A DNA stretch of 64,000 bases from Pusillimonas sp. DMV24BSW_D. Lineage in GTDB: Bacteria; Pseudomonadota; Gammaproteobacteria; Burkholderiales; Burkholderiaceae_B. Position numbers and translations under genes: made by a program. This document shows positions 8,905-21,203 of the stretch, piece by piece. How positions within the stretch are numbered: position 1 is the first letter of the stretch; each line of letters opens with the position of its first letter. Location: assembly GCF_011388195.1 (NCBI RefSeq), contig NZ_CP049990.1, positions 744,001 to 808,000 on the forward strand, read 5' to 3'. Under the pieces are notes generated by a model that worked only from the letters and a program-made list of their open reading frames with translations, ran no database searches and was not told where the DNA came from.

Positions 8905-10140
8905 ATGCCCGACAATTCGTCAGAGGCCAATACCGTTATCAATAAAGGTCCGGTGCGAAAGAACGAGCCCGAGCGCGGCAAGAAAGGCCTGGCGCAGGTG
9001 CTGCTGTTAATTACGATCGTGTATGTGGCGATGAATTTGAGGGCCGGGCTAATCAGTGTGGGGCCTGTTATTGATTCTATCGGCAAGAGCCTGGGCTTGT
9101 CCGCAACGGCGCTGGGGGTGTTGCTTACCCTTCCGGTCTTGTGTTTTGGCGCGTTCGCGCCGTTTGCGCCGCGTATGCTAAAGCTACAGTCCGCCGAGCG
9201 CCTTATTTTGTTCAGCCTGGTTTTGCTGACGGGCGGCATTGTATTGCGCAGCAACCTGGGGTCACCGGGTCTGTTCGTGGGCACTTTCTTGCTGGGGTTG
9301 GCCATTAGTGTGGTAATGGTGCTTTTGCCGGGCATTATTAAGCGGCACTTTCCGGTGAATGCGGGGTTGATGATGGGCCTGTATTCCACCGCCCTGGCGG
9401 CGGGCGCAGCGACGGCGGCGGGGGTTACCGTGCCCATGGAACAATGGCTGGGCGACTGGCGCCTTGCATTGGGGTTCTGGGCCGTTCCGGCTGTGCTGGC
9501 CGCGCTGGCCTGGGTGCCGCAGGTGCGGGGCGAGTCGGCTTTTAGCGCCCGGCAGTCGACGGCGGTACCCCGCTTGCGCAGCAATTGGCTGGCCTGGCAG
9601 GTGACGCTGTTCATGGGCATGCAGGGGGCCATCGCTTATTGCATCTTCGGCTGGCTGCCGCTGATACTGATCGATCGCGGCCTGAGCGCGCTGGATGCGG
9701 GTTTTGTGCTGGCTACGCTCATGAGCATCCAGCTTTCCACATCCATTACCGGGCCCTGGATCGCCACCCGCGGGCGCGACCAGCGACCCACGATCTTCGT
9801 CTTGATGATGTTGGTGGCGGTCGGTTTCCTGGGCCTGATCTACGGGGCGACCAGTGCCGTCTACATTTGGGCGGGGATATTCGGGCTGGGGTTTGGCGGC
9901 ATGTTTGCGGTGGCGATGGCGCTGCTGGTGCTGCGTTCACCCAACCCGCAGGTGGCGGCGGCGATATCGGGTATGTCACAGGGCATTGGCTACATGATCG
10001 CCGCTGTGGCGCCGCTGATCGTGGGCATTTTGCATGAATACACAGGCGACTGGAACGCTGTGGCGGCGTTCATGATGCTGCTTATTGTGGGTGCATTGTG
10101 GTCGGGGTTGCTGGCGGGCCGGGCGCGCTTTATTGAATAG
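8905..10140 (+). CDS. MFS transporter, CynX/NimT family
   Basis: 411 residues with roughly twelve hydrophobic segments and a charged cytoplasmic N-terminus. The first helix contains YVAMNLRAGLISVGPVI, characteristic of the cyanate/nitroimidazole (CynX/NimT) branch of the major facilitator superfamily, and a mid-protein linker (QVRGESAFSARQSTAVPRLR) separates the two six-helix halves. The substrate cannot be predicted. The ATG at 8905 has a purine-rich AGAGAGATAA upstream. It is convergent with mnmE, 28 bp away. Confidence 0.82.
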   Translation: MPDNSSEANTVINKGPVRKNEPERGKKGLAQVLLLITIVYVAMNLRAGLISVGPVIDSIGKSLGLSATALGVLLTLPVLCFGAFAPFAPRMLKLQSAERLILFSLVLLTGGIVLRSNLGSPGLFVGTFLLGLAISVVMVLLPGIIKRHFPVNAGLMMGLYSTALAAGAATAAGVTVPMEQWLGDWRLALGFWAVPAVLAALAWVPQVRGESAFSARQSTAVPRLRSNWLAWQVTLFMGMQGAIAYCIFGWLPLILIDRGLSALDAGFVLATLMSIQLSTSITGPWIATRGRDQRPTIFVLMMLVAVGFLGLIYGATSAVYIWAGIFGLGFGGMFAVAMALLVLRSPNPQVAAAISGMSQGIGYMIAAVAPLIVGILHEYTGDWNAVAAFMMLLIVGALWSGLLAGRARFIE

Positions 10141-10168
10141 GGACGCGTTCGGAGCAAGATTGAGCAAA

Positions 10169-11557
10169 TCACTTCCCAATGCAAAAACTGGAAAATATCT
10201 CGCCCAGCAAATCGTCGCTGGTAAATTGGCCCGTAATACTGCACAACGCCTCATGGGCCAGCCGCAATTCCTCGGCAAATAAATCCAACACCTGATCGTT
10301 ATGGGCGGCGTGGTCGGCCGCCTGTTGCAGGTGCATGGCGGCTTCTTCCAATGCTCGAACGTGCCGCTCGCGCGCCAGCCAGGGGGATTCCGTTGCCGGG
10401 CTCCAGCCGGCAATGTCCAGCAGCCGGGTGCGTAAGGCATCCAGCCCTGCCCCGGTCTTGGCTGAAATAAACAGTACGTTCTCCGATTCGGTTTGCCCAC
10501 GGGGTGTTGATCCCGTCTGTTCCGGCGCCCCATCTGCCAAATCCAGTTTGTTAAACACCTTCAACACCGGAATATGTTTGGGCAACCGTTCGGCAATGGC
10601 GGAATCCAGTTTGTCGTTCTGGGCGCGAATGTCTTGCAGATGCAAAACCACATTAGCCTTCTCGATTTCCGCCCAGCTACGGGCAATGCCGATGCTTTCA
10701 ACGGTATCTTCGGTTTCCCGCAAGCCGGCGGTGTCGATAATATGCAGCGGTACGCCTTCAATGTGAATTTGCTGAATGACGCGGTCGCGGGTGGTGCCGG
10801 CAATGGGGGTCACAATGGCCACTTCGTCGCCCGCCAGGGCGTTCAGCAAGCTGGATTTTCCCACATTCGGTTGACCTGCCAGCACCACATGCAGGCCTTC
10901 CCGCAATATTTGCCCTTGTTGCGCCTGGGCCAGAATCTTGTCTAAATCCTGTTGCAGCGCTGCCAGTGTTTCACGGGTCTGGTATTTTTCCAGGAAGTCG
11001 ATTTCCTCTTCCGGGAAGTCCAGCGTGGCTTCCACCAGCATGCGCAAATGCACCACCTGGTCGTCCAGTGCGTGAACCTGCTGGGAAAAGGCGCCGCTTA
11101 ACGAAGCCATGGCACTGCGTGCGGCGGCGTCGGACGAGGCTTCGATTAAGTCGGCCACGGCTTCGGCCTGGGCCAGGTCCATGCGGCTATTCAAAAAGGC
11201 GCGTTGGGTGAATTCGCCGGGTTCGGCCAGGCGCAGGCCCAGGTCTTTGCCGGTTTCCAGGCAATGCGTTAATAAACGCCGTAACACGGCGGGGCCGCCG
11301 TGGCCTTGCAGCTCCAGCACATCTTCGCCGGTGTAGGAATGCGGGCCGGGAAAAAATAGCGCAATGCCTTTGTCGATGGCGGTGCCCTTTTCGTCGTTGA
11401 AGTCCAGATAATGCGCATGACGTGGCTTCAACGGCGTGGTGAACAGGCGCTCACTCAAAGCGGCCAGATCGCGTCCGGAAATGCGAATAACGCCAATGCC
11501 TCCTCGTCCGGGGGCGGTGGCAATGGCAATAATGGGGTCGTAGGCGCGCGCGGTCAT
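10169..11557 (-). CDS. mnmE: tRNA uridine-5-carboxymethylaminomethyl modification GTPase MnmE
   Basis: 462 residues, the normal MnmE length. The N-terminal tetrahydrofolate-binding domain starts with [20 protein letters not shown]; a G domain is inserted in the helical domain with G1 [10 protein letters not shown] (~residue 225), G3 DTAGLRE and G4 NKLD; and the protein ends with the invariant CIGK whose Cys is needed for activity. With MnmG it installs cmnm5 on U34 of certain tRNAs in the cytoplasm. It is the distal gene of the rpmH-rnpA-yidD-yidC-mnmE series, separated from yidC by 152 bp containing a terminator-like hairpin. Confidence 0.97.
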   Translation of the reverse strand: MTARAYDPIIAIATAPGRGGIGVIRISGRDLAALSERLFTTPLKPRHAHYLDFNDEKGTAIDKGIALFFPGPHSYTGEDVLELQGHGGPAVLRRLLTHCLETGKDLGLRLAEPGEFTQRAFLNSRMDLAQAEAVADLIEASSDAAARSAMASLSGAFSQQVHALDDQVVHLRMLVEATLDFPEEEIDFLEKYQTRETLAALQQDLDKILAQAQQGQILREGLHVVLAGQPNVGKSSLLNALAGDEVAIVTPIAGTTRDRVIQQIHIEGVPLHIIDTAGLRETEDTVESIGIARSWAEIEKANVVLHLQDIRAQNDKLDSAIAERLPKHIPVLKVFNKLDLADGAPEQTGSTPRGQTESENVLFISAKTGAGLDALRTRLLDIAGWSPATESPWLARERHVRALEEAAMHLQQAADHAAHNDQVLDLFAEELRLAHEALCSITGQFTSDDLLGEIFSSFCIGK

Positions 11558-11626
11558 AATGGGCGTATTTTACTTCCGGTGTTTGCCGGGATGTGCGAGG
11601 TAAAAAACCGTCTTATCAAAAACGAA

Positions 11627-11670
11627 CTGCACGCTAAAAGCCGAGAATCAACTCAACCTTTAGCGTGCAG
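11627..11670 (-). terminator. Hairpin between yidC and mnmE
   Basis: Perfect 12-base arms CTGCACGCTAAA (11627-11638) and TTTAGCGTGCAG (11659-11670) enclose a 20-base loop. Read on the minus strand, the stem is followed within a few bases by a T-run (TTCGTTTTTG), as expected for a Rho-independent terminator of yidC. It would partly insulate mnmE from the upstream genes. Confidence 0.6.
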
Positions 11671-11709
11671 CTTATTGAACCGGCTTCTGAGGCTCGGCGT
11701 TAATTATTT

Positions 11710-13422
11710 TTAACGCTGAGCTTGCTGTTTCTGTTTTTCCAGCTTATGCATAATGTAGCGCTGCTGAGCAATGGAAATAATGTTGTTCACGCACCAGTAC
11801 AGCACCAGCCCGGCGGGGAAGAAGAACATCATGCCGCCGAATACCAAAGGCATCAGCATCATAATGCGGGCCTGCATGGGGTCGGGCGGTGTGGGGTTCA
11901 ACTTAATTTGCAGGAACATGGTGCCCATCATGACGGCAGGCAGAATGAACCAGGGGTCGCGGGCCGACAGGTCGTGAATCCAGAGAATCCAGGGGGCGCC
12001 GCGCATTTCCACGCTACCCAGCAGTACCCAGTACAAGGCAATAAACACCGGAATCTGCACCACCATGGGCAAGCATCCGCCCAATGGGTTGATTTTTTCG
12101 GTACGGTACATCTCCATCATGGCCTGGTTCAGCTTGGCGCGGTCGTCGCCGAACTTCTCGCGCAAGGCTTGCAAGCGCGGCGTTACCTGCTTCATTTTCG
12201 CCATGGAGCGATAGCTGGCCGCCGACAGCGGGTAGAACACCAGTTTGATGAGCAGCGTCAGCAGAACGATTGTCCAGCCCCAGTTACCCACAAAACTGTG
12301 AATCCAGGTCATCAGTTCGAACAAGGGTTTGGCAATAATGGTGAGGAAGCCGTAGTCGACCACCACACTCAACCCAGGAGCCACTTTTTCCATGGCGCCC
12401 TGGTCTTGCGGGCCAACCCAAAGTTGCGATTGCGCAGTGGCGGTTTCACCCGGCGCAACCGTGCCCATGGGCTCAATGGCACGAATGGAGTACAGGTTGT
12501 TGCCTACGCGCAGCGCTTCGTTGTAGCGTGTTTGCCCTTGAGTGGGTACCCAGGCGCTGGCGAAATAGTGCTGCACCATGGCAATCCAGCCATTGTCGGC
12601 CTGCTTGATGTATTTCGCCTTGTTTTCCTGAATGTCGGAAAAGTCGATTTTTTGATATTTTTCCTGTTCGGAATAAACGGCTGGGCCGGTGAAGGTGTTG
12701 TAGAAGAAAGAGCTGTCGGGTGGGTCGTTACCGTCGCGCGTCAGCTGCAGGTAAACCGACGGCTCAACCGGCTGATTACCCAGGTTTTCAACATCGTGCC
12801 GCACGTGAATGTTGTAGCTGCCCTTTTCCAACCGGTAGGTTTTCGTGACTTTCAAGTTGCCGGATTCGGCTTCGAAAACAACGTCGAGGTAATCGCCGGT
12901 AAGACTGGTTTCTGAAGAAACCATGCGAAAAGGCGTTAAGTGCGTGGGGAATTGCGTGCCTTGCGGTGCGCCGACTACGCCGGTTTGCGCCACATAAATA
13001 GAGGAGGGCGAATTGTCGAGCAGCATCATGGGGCTGTCTTCACCATCGAAACCGGTGAAATCAAGCAATTGCGCTTTTACCAGCTGCGCGCCCTGCGTGT
13101 TGAAAGTCAGGTCGTATACATCGGTGGTAACCGACACCAGTTCGCCCTGTGCACCCTGTTCGGTTTGGGTGGTTTGCGCGGGAACGTTCTCGGTTGCCGC
13201 CTGGCTGCCGGCCGGCACACCTTCCGGAATATTACCGGTGCTGTTGGTGGTTCCAGCGCTTTGGCTGGTTTGGCTGCCGTTATCGGGCGCCTGGGTAGAC
13301 GCGGTTTGCGTTGGCCCTCCCCCCAATAGCGACGGCTGGCCGTTGTGAATTTGCCAGTTATTCCATAGCAACAGCAGTGAGAACGTAAATACAATCCAGA
13401 GGAGGGTGCGTCGGATATCCAT
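11710..13422 (-). CDS. yidC: Membrane protein insertase YidC
   Basis: 570 residues, Gram-negative type: an N-terminal membrane anchor (LLWIVFTFSLLLLWNNWQ), a Gln/Thr/Ser-rich periplasmic linker, the large beta-supersandwich domain (residues ~90-350), then the conserved five-helix insertase core with LIKLVFYPLSAASYRSMAKM, the coiled cytoplasmic loop, PLGGCLPMVVQIPVFIALYWVL and the final helix FPAGLVLYWCVNNIISIAQQ. It inserts membrane proteins alone or with SecYEG. It lies downstream of yidD, 78 bp away. Confidence 0.97.
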   Translation of the reverse strand: MDIRRTLLWIVFTFSLLLLWNNWQIHNGQPSLLGGGPTQTASTQAPDNGSQTSQSAGTTNSTGNIPEGVPAGSQAATENVPAQTTQTEQGAQGELVSVTTDVYDLTFNTQGAQLVKAQLLDFTGFDGEDSPMMLLDNSPSSIYVAQTGVVGAPQGTQFPTHLTPFRMVSSETSLTGDYLDVVFEAESGNLKVTKTYRLEKGSYNIHVRHDVENLGNQPVEPSVYLQLTRDGNDPPDSSFFYNTFTGPAVYSEQEKYQKIDFSDIQENKAKYIKQADNGWIAMVQHYFASAWVPTQGQTRYNEALRVGNNLYSIRAIEPMGTVAPGETATAQSQLWVGPQDQGAMEKVAPGLSVVVDYGFLTIIAKPLFELMTWIHSFVGNWGWTIVLLTLLIKLVFYPLSAASYRSMAKMKQVTPRLQALREKFGDDRAKLNQAMMEMYRTEKINPLGGCLPMVVQIPVFIALYWVLLGSVEMRGAPWILWIHDLSARDPWFILPAVMMGTMFLQIKLNPTPPDPMQARIMMLMPLVFGGMMFFFPAGLVLYWCVNNIISIAQQRYIMHKLEKQKQQAQR

Positions 13423-13500
13423 AGCGCCTGTTATCAGTTAGTACACAGAGCAAAGCCTGCTAGTTTACCGCAGTAGCGGGGTTCTTGAGCAAGACACGGT

Positions 13501-13731
13501 TTAGTGCTGATGATTCGAATTTGGAACAGGGTCGTGCCCCCCTTTACACCAGGGGTTGCAACGCCCTATTCGGTACAGCGCCAACCCCCACCCTTTAATG
13601 GGCCCATGCTTTTCAATGGCCTCGATGGCGTATGCCGAACACGTGGGTGTAAAGCGGCAACTGTTGCCAAACCAGGGGCTTAAAAAGTAGCGGTAAAAAC
13701 GGATGGGCGCAATAAACAGCTTTTTCAGCAT
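13501..13731 (-). CDS. yidD: Membrane protein insertion efficiency factor YidD
   Basis: 76 residues from ATG at 13731 ([20 protein letters not shown]); a longer open frame upstream is discarded because it runs through rnpA. The conserved cysteine-bearing block [19 protein letters not shown] and the C-terminal [15 protein letters not shown] identify the family. An amphipathic N-terminal helix attaches it to the inner membrane, where it aids YidC substrates. Its start overlaps the end of rnpA by 7 bp, the usual arrangement. Confidence 0.95.
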   Translation of the reverse strand: MLKKLFIAPIRFYRYFLSPWFGNSCRFTPTCSAYAIEAIEKHGPIKGWGLALYRIGRCNPWCKGGHDPVPNSNHQH

Positions 13732-14096
13732 TTTGTAACCTGCTTCAAAAGCGTGTCCGCCTCTTGGCGGACCTGTTTTTTGAGTGCCGTTAGCGTGCAA
13801 GGTTCAATTTTGGCGTGCAGCCGAAACACGATGTCGCGATTGGGAAGCCTGTTTTGCTGCAGACGAAAACTTTCCCGAATGATGCGTTTAATGGTGTTTC
13901 GGGTGACTGCCCGTTTGGCTTGTTTCTTGCCAATAATGAGCCCAAGACGGGGTTGTGGGCTGTTTGCGCCGCCCCTGGGGGTGGAAACAACGAACAAAGC
14001 CCCTTTGGCTACGCGCCGGCCTTTTAATGCAGCAACGTATTCAGAGGGGCGCAACAGGCGCGCCGCCGACGAGAAGGTGGCCCGCGCAGTGTTCAT
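13725..14096 (-). CDS. rnpA: Ribonuclease P protein component RnpA
   Basis: About 123 residues, starting [24 protein letters not shown]. The RNase P basic signature is [21 protein letters not shown]. It binds the RNase P RNA and helps mature tRNA 5' ends. I chose the ATG at 14096; a TTG two codons upstream (14102) is an alternative. It sits between rpmH (57 bp upstream) and yidD (overlapping), the near-universal gene order. Confidence 0.93.
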   Translation of the reverse strand: MNTARATFSSAARLLRPSEYVAALKGRRVAKGALFVVSTPRGGANSPQPRLGLIIGKKQAKRAVTRNTIKRIIRESFRLQQNRLPNRDIVFRLHAKIEPCTLTALKKQVRQEADTLLKQVTKC

Positions 14097-14153
14097 TGAC
14101 AAGGTGGCTTGCCTGCTTTGTGCAAGAAGCCGCCGGCCGGTAATAAAACCGGC

Positions 14154-14288
14154 TTAAACAGCCAGACGCTTGCGGCCTTTGGCGCGGCGAGCGTTAATGA
14201 CAGCGCGGCCGCCACGGGTTTTCATGCGTACGCGAAAGCCGTGTGTGCGCTTGCGACGAGTAACGGAAGGTTGAAATGTGCGTTTCAT
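14154..14288 (-). CDS. rpmH: 50S ribosomal protein L34
   Basis: 44 residues: begins [18 protein letters not shown] and ends with [14 protein letters not shown], the complete L34 pattern, very rich in Arg and Lys. It is the first gene of the minus-strand series and diverges from dnaA, with 164 bp between the two starts. Confidence 0.97.
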   Translation of the reverse strand: MKRTFQPSVTRRKRTHGFRVRMKTRGGRAVINARRAKGRKRLAV

Positions 14289-14397
14289 GGCTCAATGCCT
14301 TAGGTTGGAAAATAAGGGAAAGCCTGCTATTTCACCAAATTATTCGAGTTTAGTCAAATGCTTAGCGTTATTACGCATGGCTATGAAGAACCGGGGT

Positions 14398-14406
14398 TGT
14401 GGATAA
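14398..14406 (-). promoter_or_regulatory. DnaA box upstream of dnaA
   Basis: TGTGGATAA is the exact complement of the consensus DnaA box TTATCCACA, 47 bp ahead of the dnaA start in the rpmH-dnaA gap. It is the only perfect copy in that gap and I saw no cluster, so it fits dnaA autoregulation or one element of a dispersed origin better than a complete oriC. Confidence 0.75.
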
Positions 14407-14452
14407 CTTGTCCCACAACAAGGTAGAATCGAGGTTTACTGAAGTGGTGGAT

Positions 14453-15886
14453 ATGAAAGATTTTTGGCAGACCTGTATTCAACGCCTGGAGCAAGACCTA
14501 CCCCCGCAGCAAATCAGTGCCTGGATTCGTCCTCTGGTTCCGCTGGAGTACGACGAGTCCAAGGCGTTGTTGCGCGTGTCTGCGCCGAACCGTTTCAAGC
14601 TCGACTGGGTTCGCAAGAATTTTTCTCGTCAAATTGAAACTCTGGCAACGGAATGGTTTGATCAACCCGTGCAGGTGTCGTTCGAACTGGCTTCTTCGGG
14701 CAACCGTGCGGCGCCCACCGCGCGCGCGCGCTCGGCACCCGCTACCCCGGCTTCGGTGCTGAATGCGGAACCGGCGCTTACTGAGTCTCCTGCCATGGCG
14801 CCCGAACCCGCCGCGCCGGCGCCCTCTCCGTTGGCGGCGGCCACGGTTGATTCCGTTTACGACCGCTCGCGGCTGAACACCGATTTAACCTTCGACAATT
14901 TCGTTACCGGTAAAGCCAACCAGCTGGCCCGCGCGGCCGCGCTGCAAGTGGCCGAAAACCCCGGCATATCTTATAACCCGCTGTTCTTGTATGGCGGTGT
15001 GGGTTTGGGTAAAACCCACCTTATTCACGCCATTGGCAACGCCCTGTTGAAGGCCGACAAAGCCGCCAGGGTGCGTTATGTGCATGCCGACCAGTACGTG
15101 TCCGATGTGGTGAAGGCCTACCAGCGTAAGGCCTTCGATGAATTCAAGCGTTATTACCATTCGCTCGATTTATTGCTTATCGACGATATTCAATTCTTCG
15201 CGGGCAAGAACCGCACGCAGGAAGAGTTTTTCTACGCGTTTGAAGCCATGGTGGCCAAACGCAAACAAATTATTATTACGTCCGACACCTACCCCAAGGA
15301 GCTGGCGAATATCGACAGCCGCCTTATCTCGCGCTTCGACTCGGGCTTAACCGTGGCCATTGAGCCGCCCGAGCTGGAAATGCGGGTGGCGATTTTGCTG
15401 CGCAAGGCCGATGTGGAAGGCATGGCCATGCCTGAAGATGTGGCTTTCTTTATTGCCAAGCATTTGCGCAGCAATGTGCGTGAGCTGGAAGGTGCCCTGC
15501 GTAAAGTGTTGGCTTATGCGCGTTTTCACGGCCGCGATGTGTTGTCGGTGGAAGTGTGCAAAGACGCCCTGAAAGACCTGCTGTCGGTGTCCAACGGGCA
15601 AATTACGGTGGAAAACATTCAGAAAACCGTGGCCGATTATTACAAAATCAAAGTGGCTGATATGTATTCCAAACGGCGTCCGGCAAATATTGCCATGCCG
15701 CGCCAGGTGGCCATGTACCTGGCCAAAGAATTAACGCAGAAAAGCTTGCCTGAAATTGGCGATCTGTTCGGCGGGCGGGATCACACGACGGTGCTGCATG
15801 CCGTTCGAAAAATTTCCGAAGCGAGGTCAAAAAACCCAGAACTCAATCATGCTTTGCATGTGTTGGAACAAACCCTAAAAGGATAA
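14453..15886 (+). CDS. dnaA: Chromosomal replication initiator DnaA
   Basis: 477 residues from ATG at 14453 ([18 protein letters not shown]). A longer frame can start at GTG 14399, but that codon lies in the DnaA box and the extra residues are not family-like. Domain I is at ~1-85, followed by an Ala/Pro-rich domain II linker. The AAA+ domain III starts at [12 protein letters not shown], with Walker [11 protein letters not shown] (~181) and Walker [11 protein letters not shown] (~240). Domain IV carries the DNA-binding signature [16 protein letters not shown] (~438). It melts the origin and loads the helicase. dnaN follows after 2 bp. Confidence 0.97.
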   Translation: MKDFWQTCIQRLEQDLPPQQISAWIRPLVPLEYDESKALLRVSAPNRFKLDWVRKNFSRQIETLATEWFDQPVQVSFELASSGNRAAPTARARSAPATPASVLNAEPALTESPAMAPEPAAPAPSPLAAATVDSVYDRSRLNTDLTFDNFVTGKANQLARAAALQVAENPGISYNPLFLYGGVGLGKTHLIHAIGNALLKADKAARVRYVHADQYVSDVVKAYQRKAFDEFKRYYHSLDLLLIDDIQFFAGKNRTQEEFFYAFEAMVAKRKQIIITSDTYPKELANIDSRLISRFDSGLTVAIEPPELEMRVAILLRKADVEGMAMPEDVAFFIAKHLRSNVRELEGALRKVLAYARFHGRDVLSVEVCKDALKDLLSVSNGQITVENIQKTVADYYKIKVADMYSKRRPANIAMPRQVAMYLAKELTQKSLPEIGDLFGGRDHTTVLHAVRKISEARSKNPELNHALHVLEQTLKG

Positions 15887-15888
15887 TC

Positions 15889-16995
15889 ATGCAATTCGTA
15901 CAAACAACAAGAGATGCGTTGCTGAAACCGTTGTCTACGGTGGCCGGCATTGTTGAGCGTCGCAATACCATGCCTATTCTGGCCAATGTATTGTTGCGCA
16001 AGGAAGGCAACAGTGTGTCGTTTTTGGCCACCGATCTGGAAGTACAAATTACCACGCACGCCGATTTCGGCGTGGGCGATGAATCGGAATCCACCACGGT
16101 GGCGGCGCGCAAGCTAATGGACATTTTGCGCGCCCTGCCCGAAGATGAAATTAGCTTAAGCCTAACCAGCGGCAAGTTGAACATTCAGTCGGGCAAAAGC
16201 CGTTTTGCCTTGCAAACCTTGTCGGCCAACGACTACCCCACGGTGTCGCAGCCGGAACAGTTCGACGTGTCGTTTTCATTAGCGCAAAAAACACTGAAGC
16301 AGCTGTTTAACCAGGTGCATTTTTCCATGGCCCAGCAAGACATTCGTTACTACCTGAATGGCTTGCTGTTTGTGTTCGAACCTGGTTTCGTGCGCGCCGT
16401 GGCCACCGACGGCCACCGCCTGGCCCATAGCGCCACCGCGGCCGAAGGCATTACCCAGAAGCACGACGTGATTGTGCCGCGCAAAACTGTATTGGAAATG
16501 CAGCGCCTGCTGGGTGAAACCGACGACCCGGTGCAAATCGACGTGTCATCGGGGCAGATTCGTTTCCGTTTCAACGATGTCGAACTCATTTCCAAACTGG
16601 TGGAAGGCAAGTTCCCCGATTACACCCGCGTAATCCCCACCACCTATACACGCCATTTCATGGTCGACCGCGAGCGTTTGCAGGGCAGTATGCAACGTGC
16701 CGCCATTCTGACCACCGACAAGTTGAAAGGCGTGCGTTTCCAGTTGGGCGACAACGTGCTGAAAGTGTCTTCTTCGAACGCCGAACAGGAAGAAGCCCAG
16801 GAAGAAATCGACGTCGATTACAGCCACGAACCCCTGGATGTGGGTTTTAACGTAAGCTACCTGCTGGACGTACTGGCCAACATGAAGTCGGACATGGTGC
16901 GCTGGTCGGTTCAACCCGACGCCAACGCGTCTGCACTTATTACATCGCCCGACGACGAGCATTTCAAATATGTCGTCATGCCGATGCGCATTTAA
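15889..16995 (+). CDS. dnaN: DNA polymerase III subunit beta (sliding clamp)
   Basis: 368 residues with the three successive clamp domains. Visible family features are the N-terminal MQFVQTTRDALLKPL and VERRNTMPILANVLLRK, the middle-domain YYLNGLLFV and DGHRLAHS, and the C-terminal end YVVMPMRI. The homodimer ring tethers polymerase III to DNA. The start has AAAGGATAATC upstream and follows the dnaA stop by 2 bp, so the genes are translationally coupled; gyrB is 18 bp downstream. Confidence 0.97.
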   Translation: MQFVQTTRDALLKPLSTVAGIVERRNTMPILANVLLRKEGNSVSFLATDLEVQITTHADFGVGDESESTTVAARKLMDILRALPEDEISLSLTSGKLNIQSGKSRFALQTLSANDYPTVSQPEQFDVSFSLAQKTLKQLFNQVHFSMAQQDIRYYLNGLLFVFEPGFVRAVATDGHRLAHSATAAEGITQKHDVIVPRKTVLEMQRLLGETDDPVQIDVSSGQIRFRFNDVELISKLVEGKFPDYTRVIPTTYTRHFMVDRERLQGSMQRAAILTTDKLKGVRFQLGDNVLKVSSSNAEQEEAQEEIDVDYSHEPLDVGFNVSYLLDVLANMKSDMVRWSVQPDANASALITSPDDEHFKYVVMPMRI

Positions 16996-19464
<2,469 letters not shown>

Positions 19465-19491
19465 TTGTTCCTTGAGTTGTTTTTGTTTGAG

Positions 19492-19525
19492 TCGGGCTGC
19501 CTTTTTGGGTGGCCCGATTTTCTTT
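19492..19525 (+). terminator. Rho-independent terminator of gyrB
   Basis: TCGGGC (19492-19497) pairs with GCCCGA (19512-19517) across a 14-base loop and is followed directly by TTTTCTTTT, 28 bases after the gyrB stop. A partly deleted copy of the same sequence occurs near 36357, showing that this terminator belongs to the repeated unit described separately. Confidence 0.75.
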
Positions 19526-19530
19526 TGGGC

Positions 19531-19741
19531 GTCGTTGTGGGGGTGCCGGGCGGCGGGGCCATCGCACGGCCCCTTCGGGGCTTCCCGCTGGTTGCACCTG
19601 GCTCGGAGCGGGCGCGGAACTCGCGGGATCGACCCAGTGGGTCGAAAGCGCCCCGCTCGAACAGGCCGCGCCCTTGGGTCTCCGACCGAGGTACAACCAG
19701 CGGCGTGCTCAAAGCTCCGCCGCCCGGCACCCCACAACGAC
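19531..19741. repeat. ~211-bp GC-rich fold-back (palindromic) element after gyrB
   Basis: The outer arms, 19531-19556 and 19717-19741, are complementary except for one extra base: GTCGTTGTGGGGGTGCC on the left against GGCACCCCACAACGAC on the right, continuing through GGGCGGCGG/CCGCCGCCC. Inside, a second pair (GGTTGCACCTGGCTCGGAG versus CTCCGACCGAGGTACAACC) and a central TCGACCCA/TGGGTCGA hairpin nest within it. A shorter GGCCCCTTCGGGGC hairpin is also present on the left side. No convincing coding frame is present, although several spurious open frames cross it. A truncated copy lies at the far end of the island. Confidence 0.75.
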
Positions 19742-19946
19742 TTGGGGTTGCGCATGGGGGAGGATTGTTATAGATTTTGGTTTGGTGGGGTGGAGAGTAT
19801 GGTTTGAAATTCTATTATTGGGCAGAAGCCGTCATTGTGGCGCACCGAAGCTAGTTAGTACGTAATAAGCGAGCACACGACGCTTAACGACGTGTTGGCT
19901 ACAACCCAATCGAGATGATTGAGCAAGTAAGACAGGAGCACTTTCC

Positions 19947-21203
19947 ATGCGATGCGTAGCGAATTTCGAAATTGCTTCGGACTTGTCGGTTGTATCTGAT
20001 GGTCAAATTTTGAGCATCTGTGACCCTCGCGACGCGTTCAAAGCTCTGATCCGGAACATTCCGCGCTCCGAGTTCACGACGCCCTTTTTGCTCTCGTTGC
20101 ATATCTACTTCGATGCAGCGGCGTTGGATAACGCCGCTGGAGTCGCGGATGATCACTTAGCTACTTGCCTCAATATGCTTGCATTCACGACCGGTGCTAG
20201 TTTTCGAAAGCATAGGATAAAGCAAATTGTCAATGCGGAACCGTCTTCAAAAGACGCAATGAGAGATGTGCACATGTGGAGCGATCGGATTGAATATAGC
20301 GATCCTCAGCCGTTCCTCGCCAGTAAGCACGCTAAGACAATCGAACGTTTGTTGGAGTTTGATATTCCGCCAGCTATAAGGCGCGCTCTGCGATGGTATC
20401 GACTAGGAATAGACGCTTCAGTGCCGGACGATCAATTCACCTACTTTTGGTTTGCTTTGGAGATTGTAGCCGAATTTCAGAAACCAACTGCGAAGGTTAA
20501 TGACAAATGCCCGCGCTGTCAGTCTGCGCTCTATTGTGAGCGGTGCGAAACGCACCCACAGCATAAGCCGTACGCAAAACAAGCTATTCGAGCTTTGTTG
20601 ATGGCTGCGGATGAGGGGTGCGACGAAGAAATGGTGGCCCTTCTCGATAACACCCGTAATAGCCTCATGCACGGGGAGACTCTTAAGGAAATCGAAGGTT
20701 CGTTGCCAGACCCTCATGAAAGTGTGATCGACACGCTGGGGCAACTATTGTGGAAGGCACTAGTCATACAGTTTCCTAAAGAAATGTTCGATTTTTCCTT
20801 GGTGATGGGGTTGCCGTCTACATATGTGCATTACGAGAGGACAGCTGTAGCTAAAGTCCAAACTGTTGTGCCTGTGGACGCTGACGGTTATTTTGATCTG
20901 AACTTCACGGGCATAGTTTTGGAGATGAAACCGCTGGCGCCGCCGCAAAGTGCTCTACCGTTTGTGGTGAGAATGACCAGCGAACAGTTCAACCTCCTAA
21001 GAAAGCTCCATTTCCAAAAAGGCGATCATCAAGAAATGCTAGAGCGTATTCAAAGAAATGCCAGAGAGCAAGACGGTCACTTCTATGCGCTGGTTATTTC
21101 CACCGACATGGCGGTGATCAATAGTGCCATACAGAACGGAGAAGCGGGCGAGTGGCAGGATCTTTTTCGCCAATTCCTTGATACTGCGCGGGTCCTTTGC
21201 TGA
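19947..21203 (+). CDS. HEPN-domain protein (Apea-like) with internal zinc ribbon
   Basis: 418 residues, no recognised gene name. The C-terminal half shows the helical pattern of Apea-like HEPN proteins: IRRALRWYRLGIDASVPDD, then a helix with FWFALEIVAEF, and the RX4H motif in NTRNSLMHGE (~R237), the usual catalytic or nucleotide-contact site of HEPN RNases. A CxxC...CxxC zinc ribbon (CPRCQSALYCERC, ~187-199) is inserted just before it. The N-terminal ~130 residues are unrecognised. HEPN proteins are frequent in toxin and anti-phage systems; an RNase role here is inference. It is the first gene of the island. Confidence 0.7.
   Translation: MRCVANFEIASDLSVVSDGQILSICDPRDAFKALIRNIPRSEFTTPFLLSLHIYFDAAALDNAAGVADDHLATCLNMLAFTTGASFRKHRIKQIVNAEPSSKDAMRDVHMWSDRIEYSDPQPFLASKHAKTIERLLEFDIPPAIRRALRWYRLGIDASVPDDQFTYFWFALEIVAEFQKPTAKVNDKCPRCQSALYCERCETHPQHKPYAKQAIRALLMAADEGCDEEMVALLDNTRNSLMHGETLKEIEGSLPDPHESVIDTLGQLLWKALVIQFPKEMFDFSLVMGLPSTYVHYERTAVAKVQTVVPVDADGYFDLNFTGIVLEMKPLAPPQSALPFVVRMTSEQFNLLRKLHFQKGDHQEMLERIQRNAREQDGHFYALVISTDMAVINSAIQNGEAGEWQDLFRQFLDTARVLC

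Noticed and set aside
8793-9632. Long minus-strand ORF opposite the MFS transporter
   Set aside because: It lies wholly under the transporter gene, has no ribosome site and reads as a low-complexity Ala/Ser/Thr/Pro string.
11722-12915. 397-residue plus-strand frame opposite yidC
   Set aside because: Codon shadow of yidC, rich in His, Gln and Arg, without any domain.
14289-14452. Complete oriC in the rpmH-dnaA gap
   Set aside because: Only one perfect DnaA box and no AT-rich unwinding repeats were seen.
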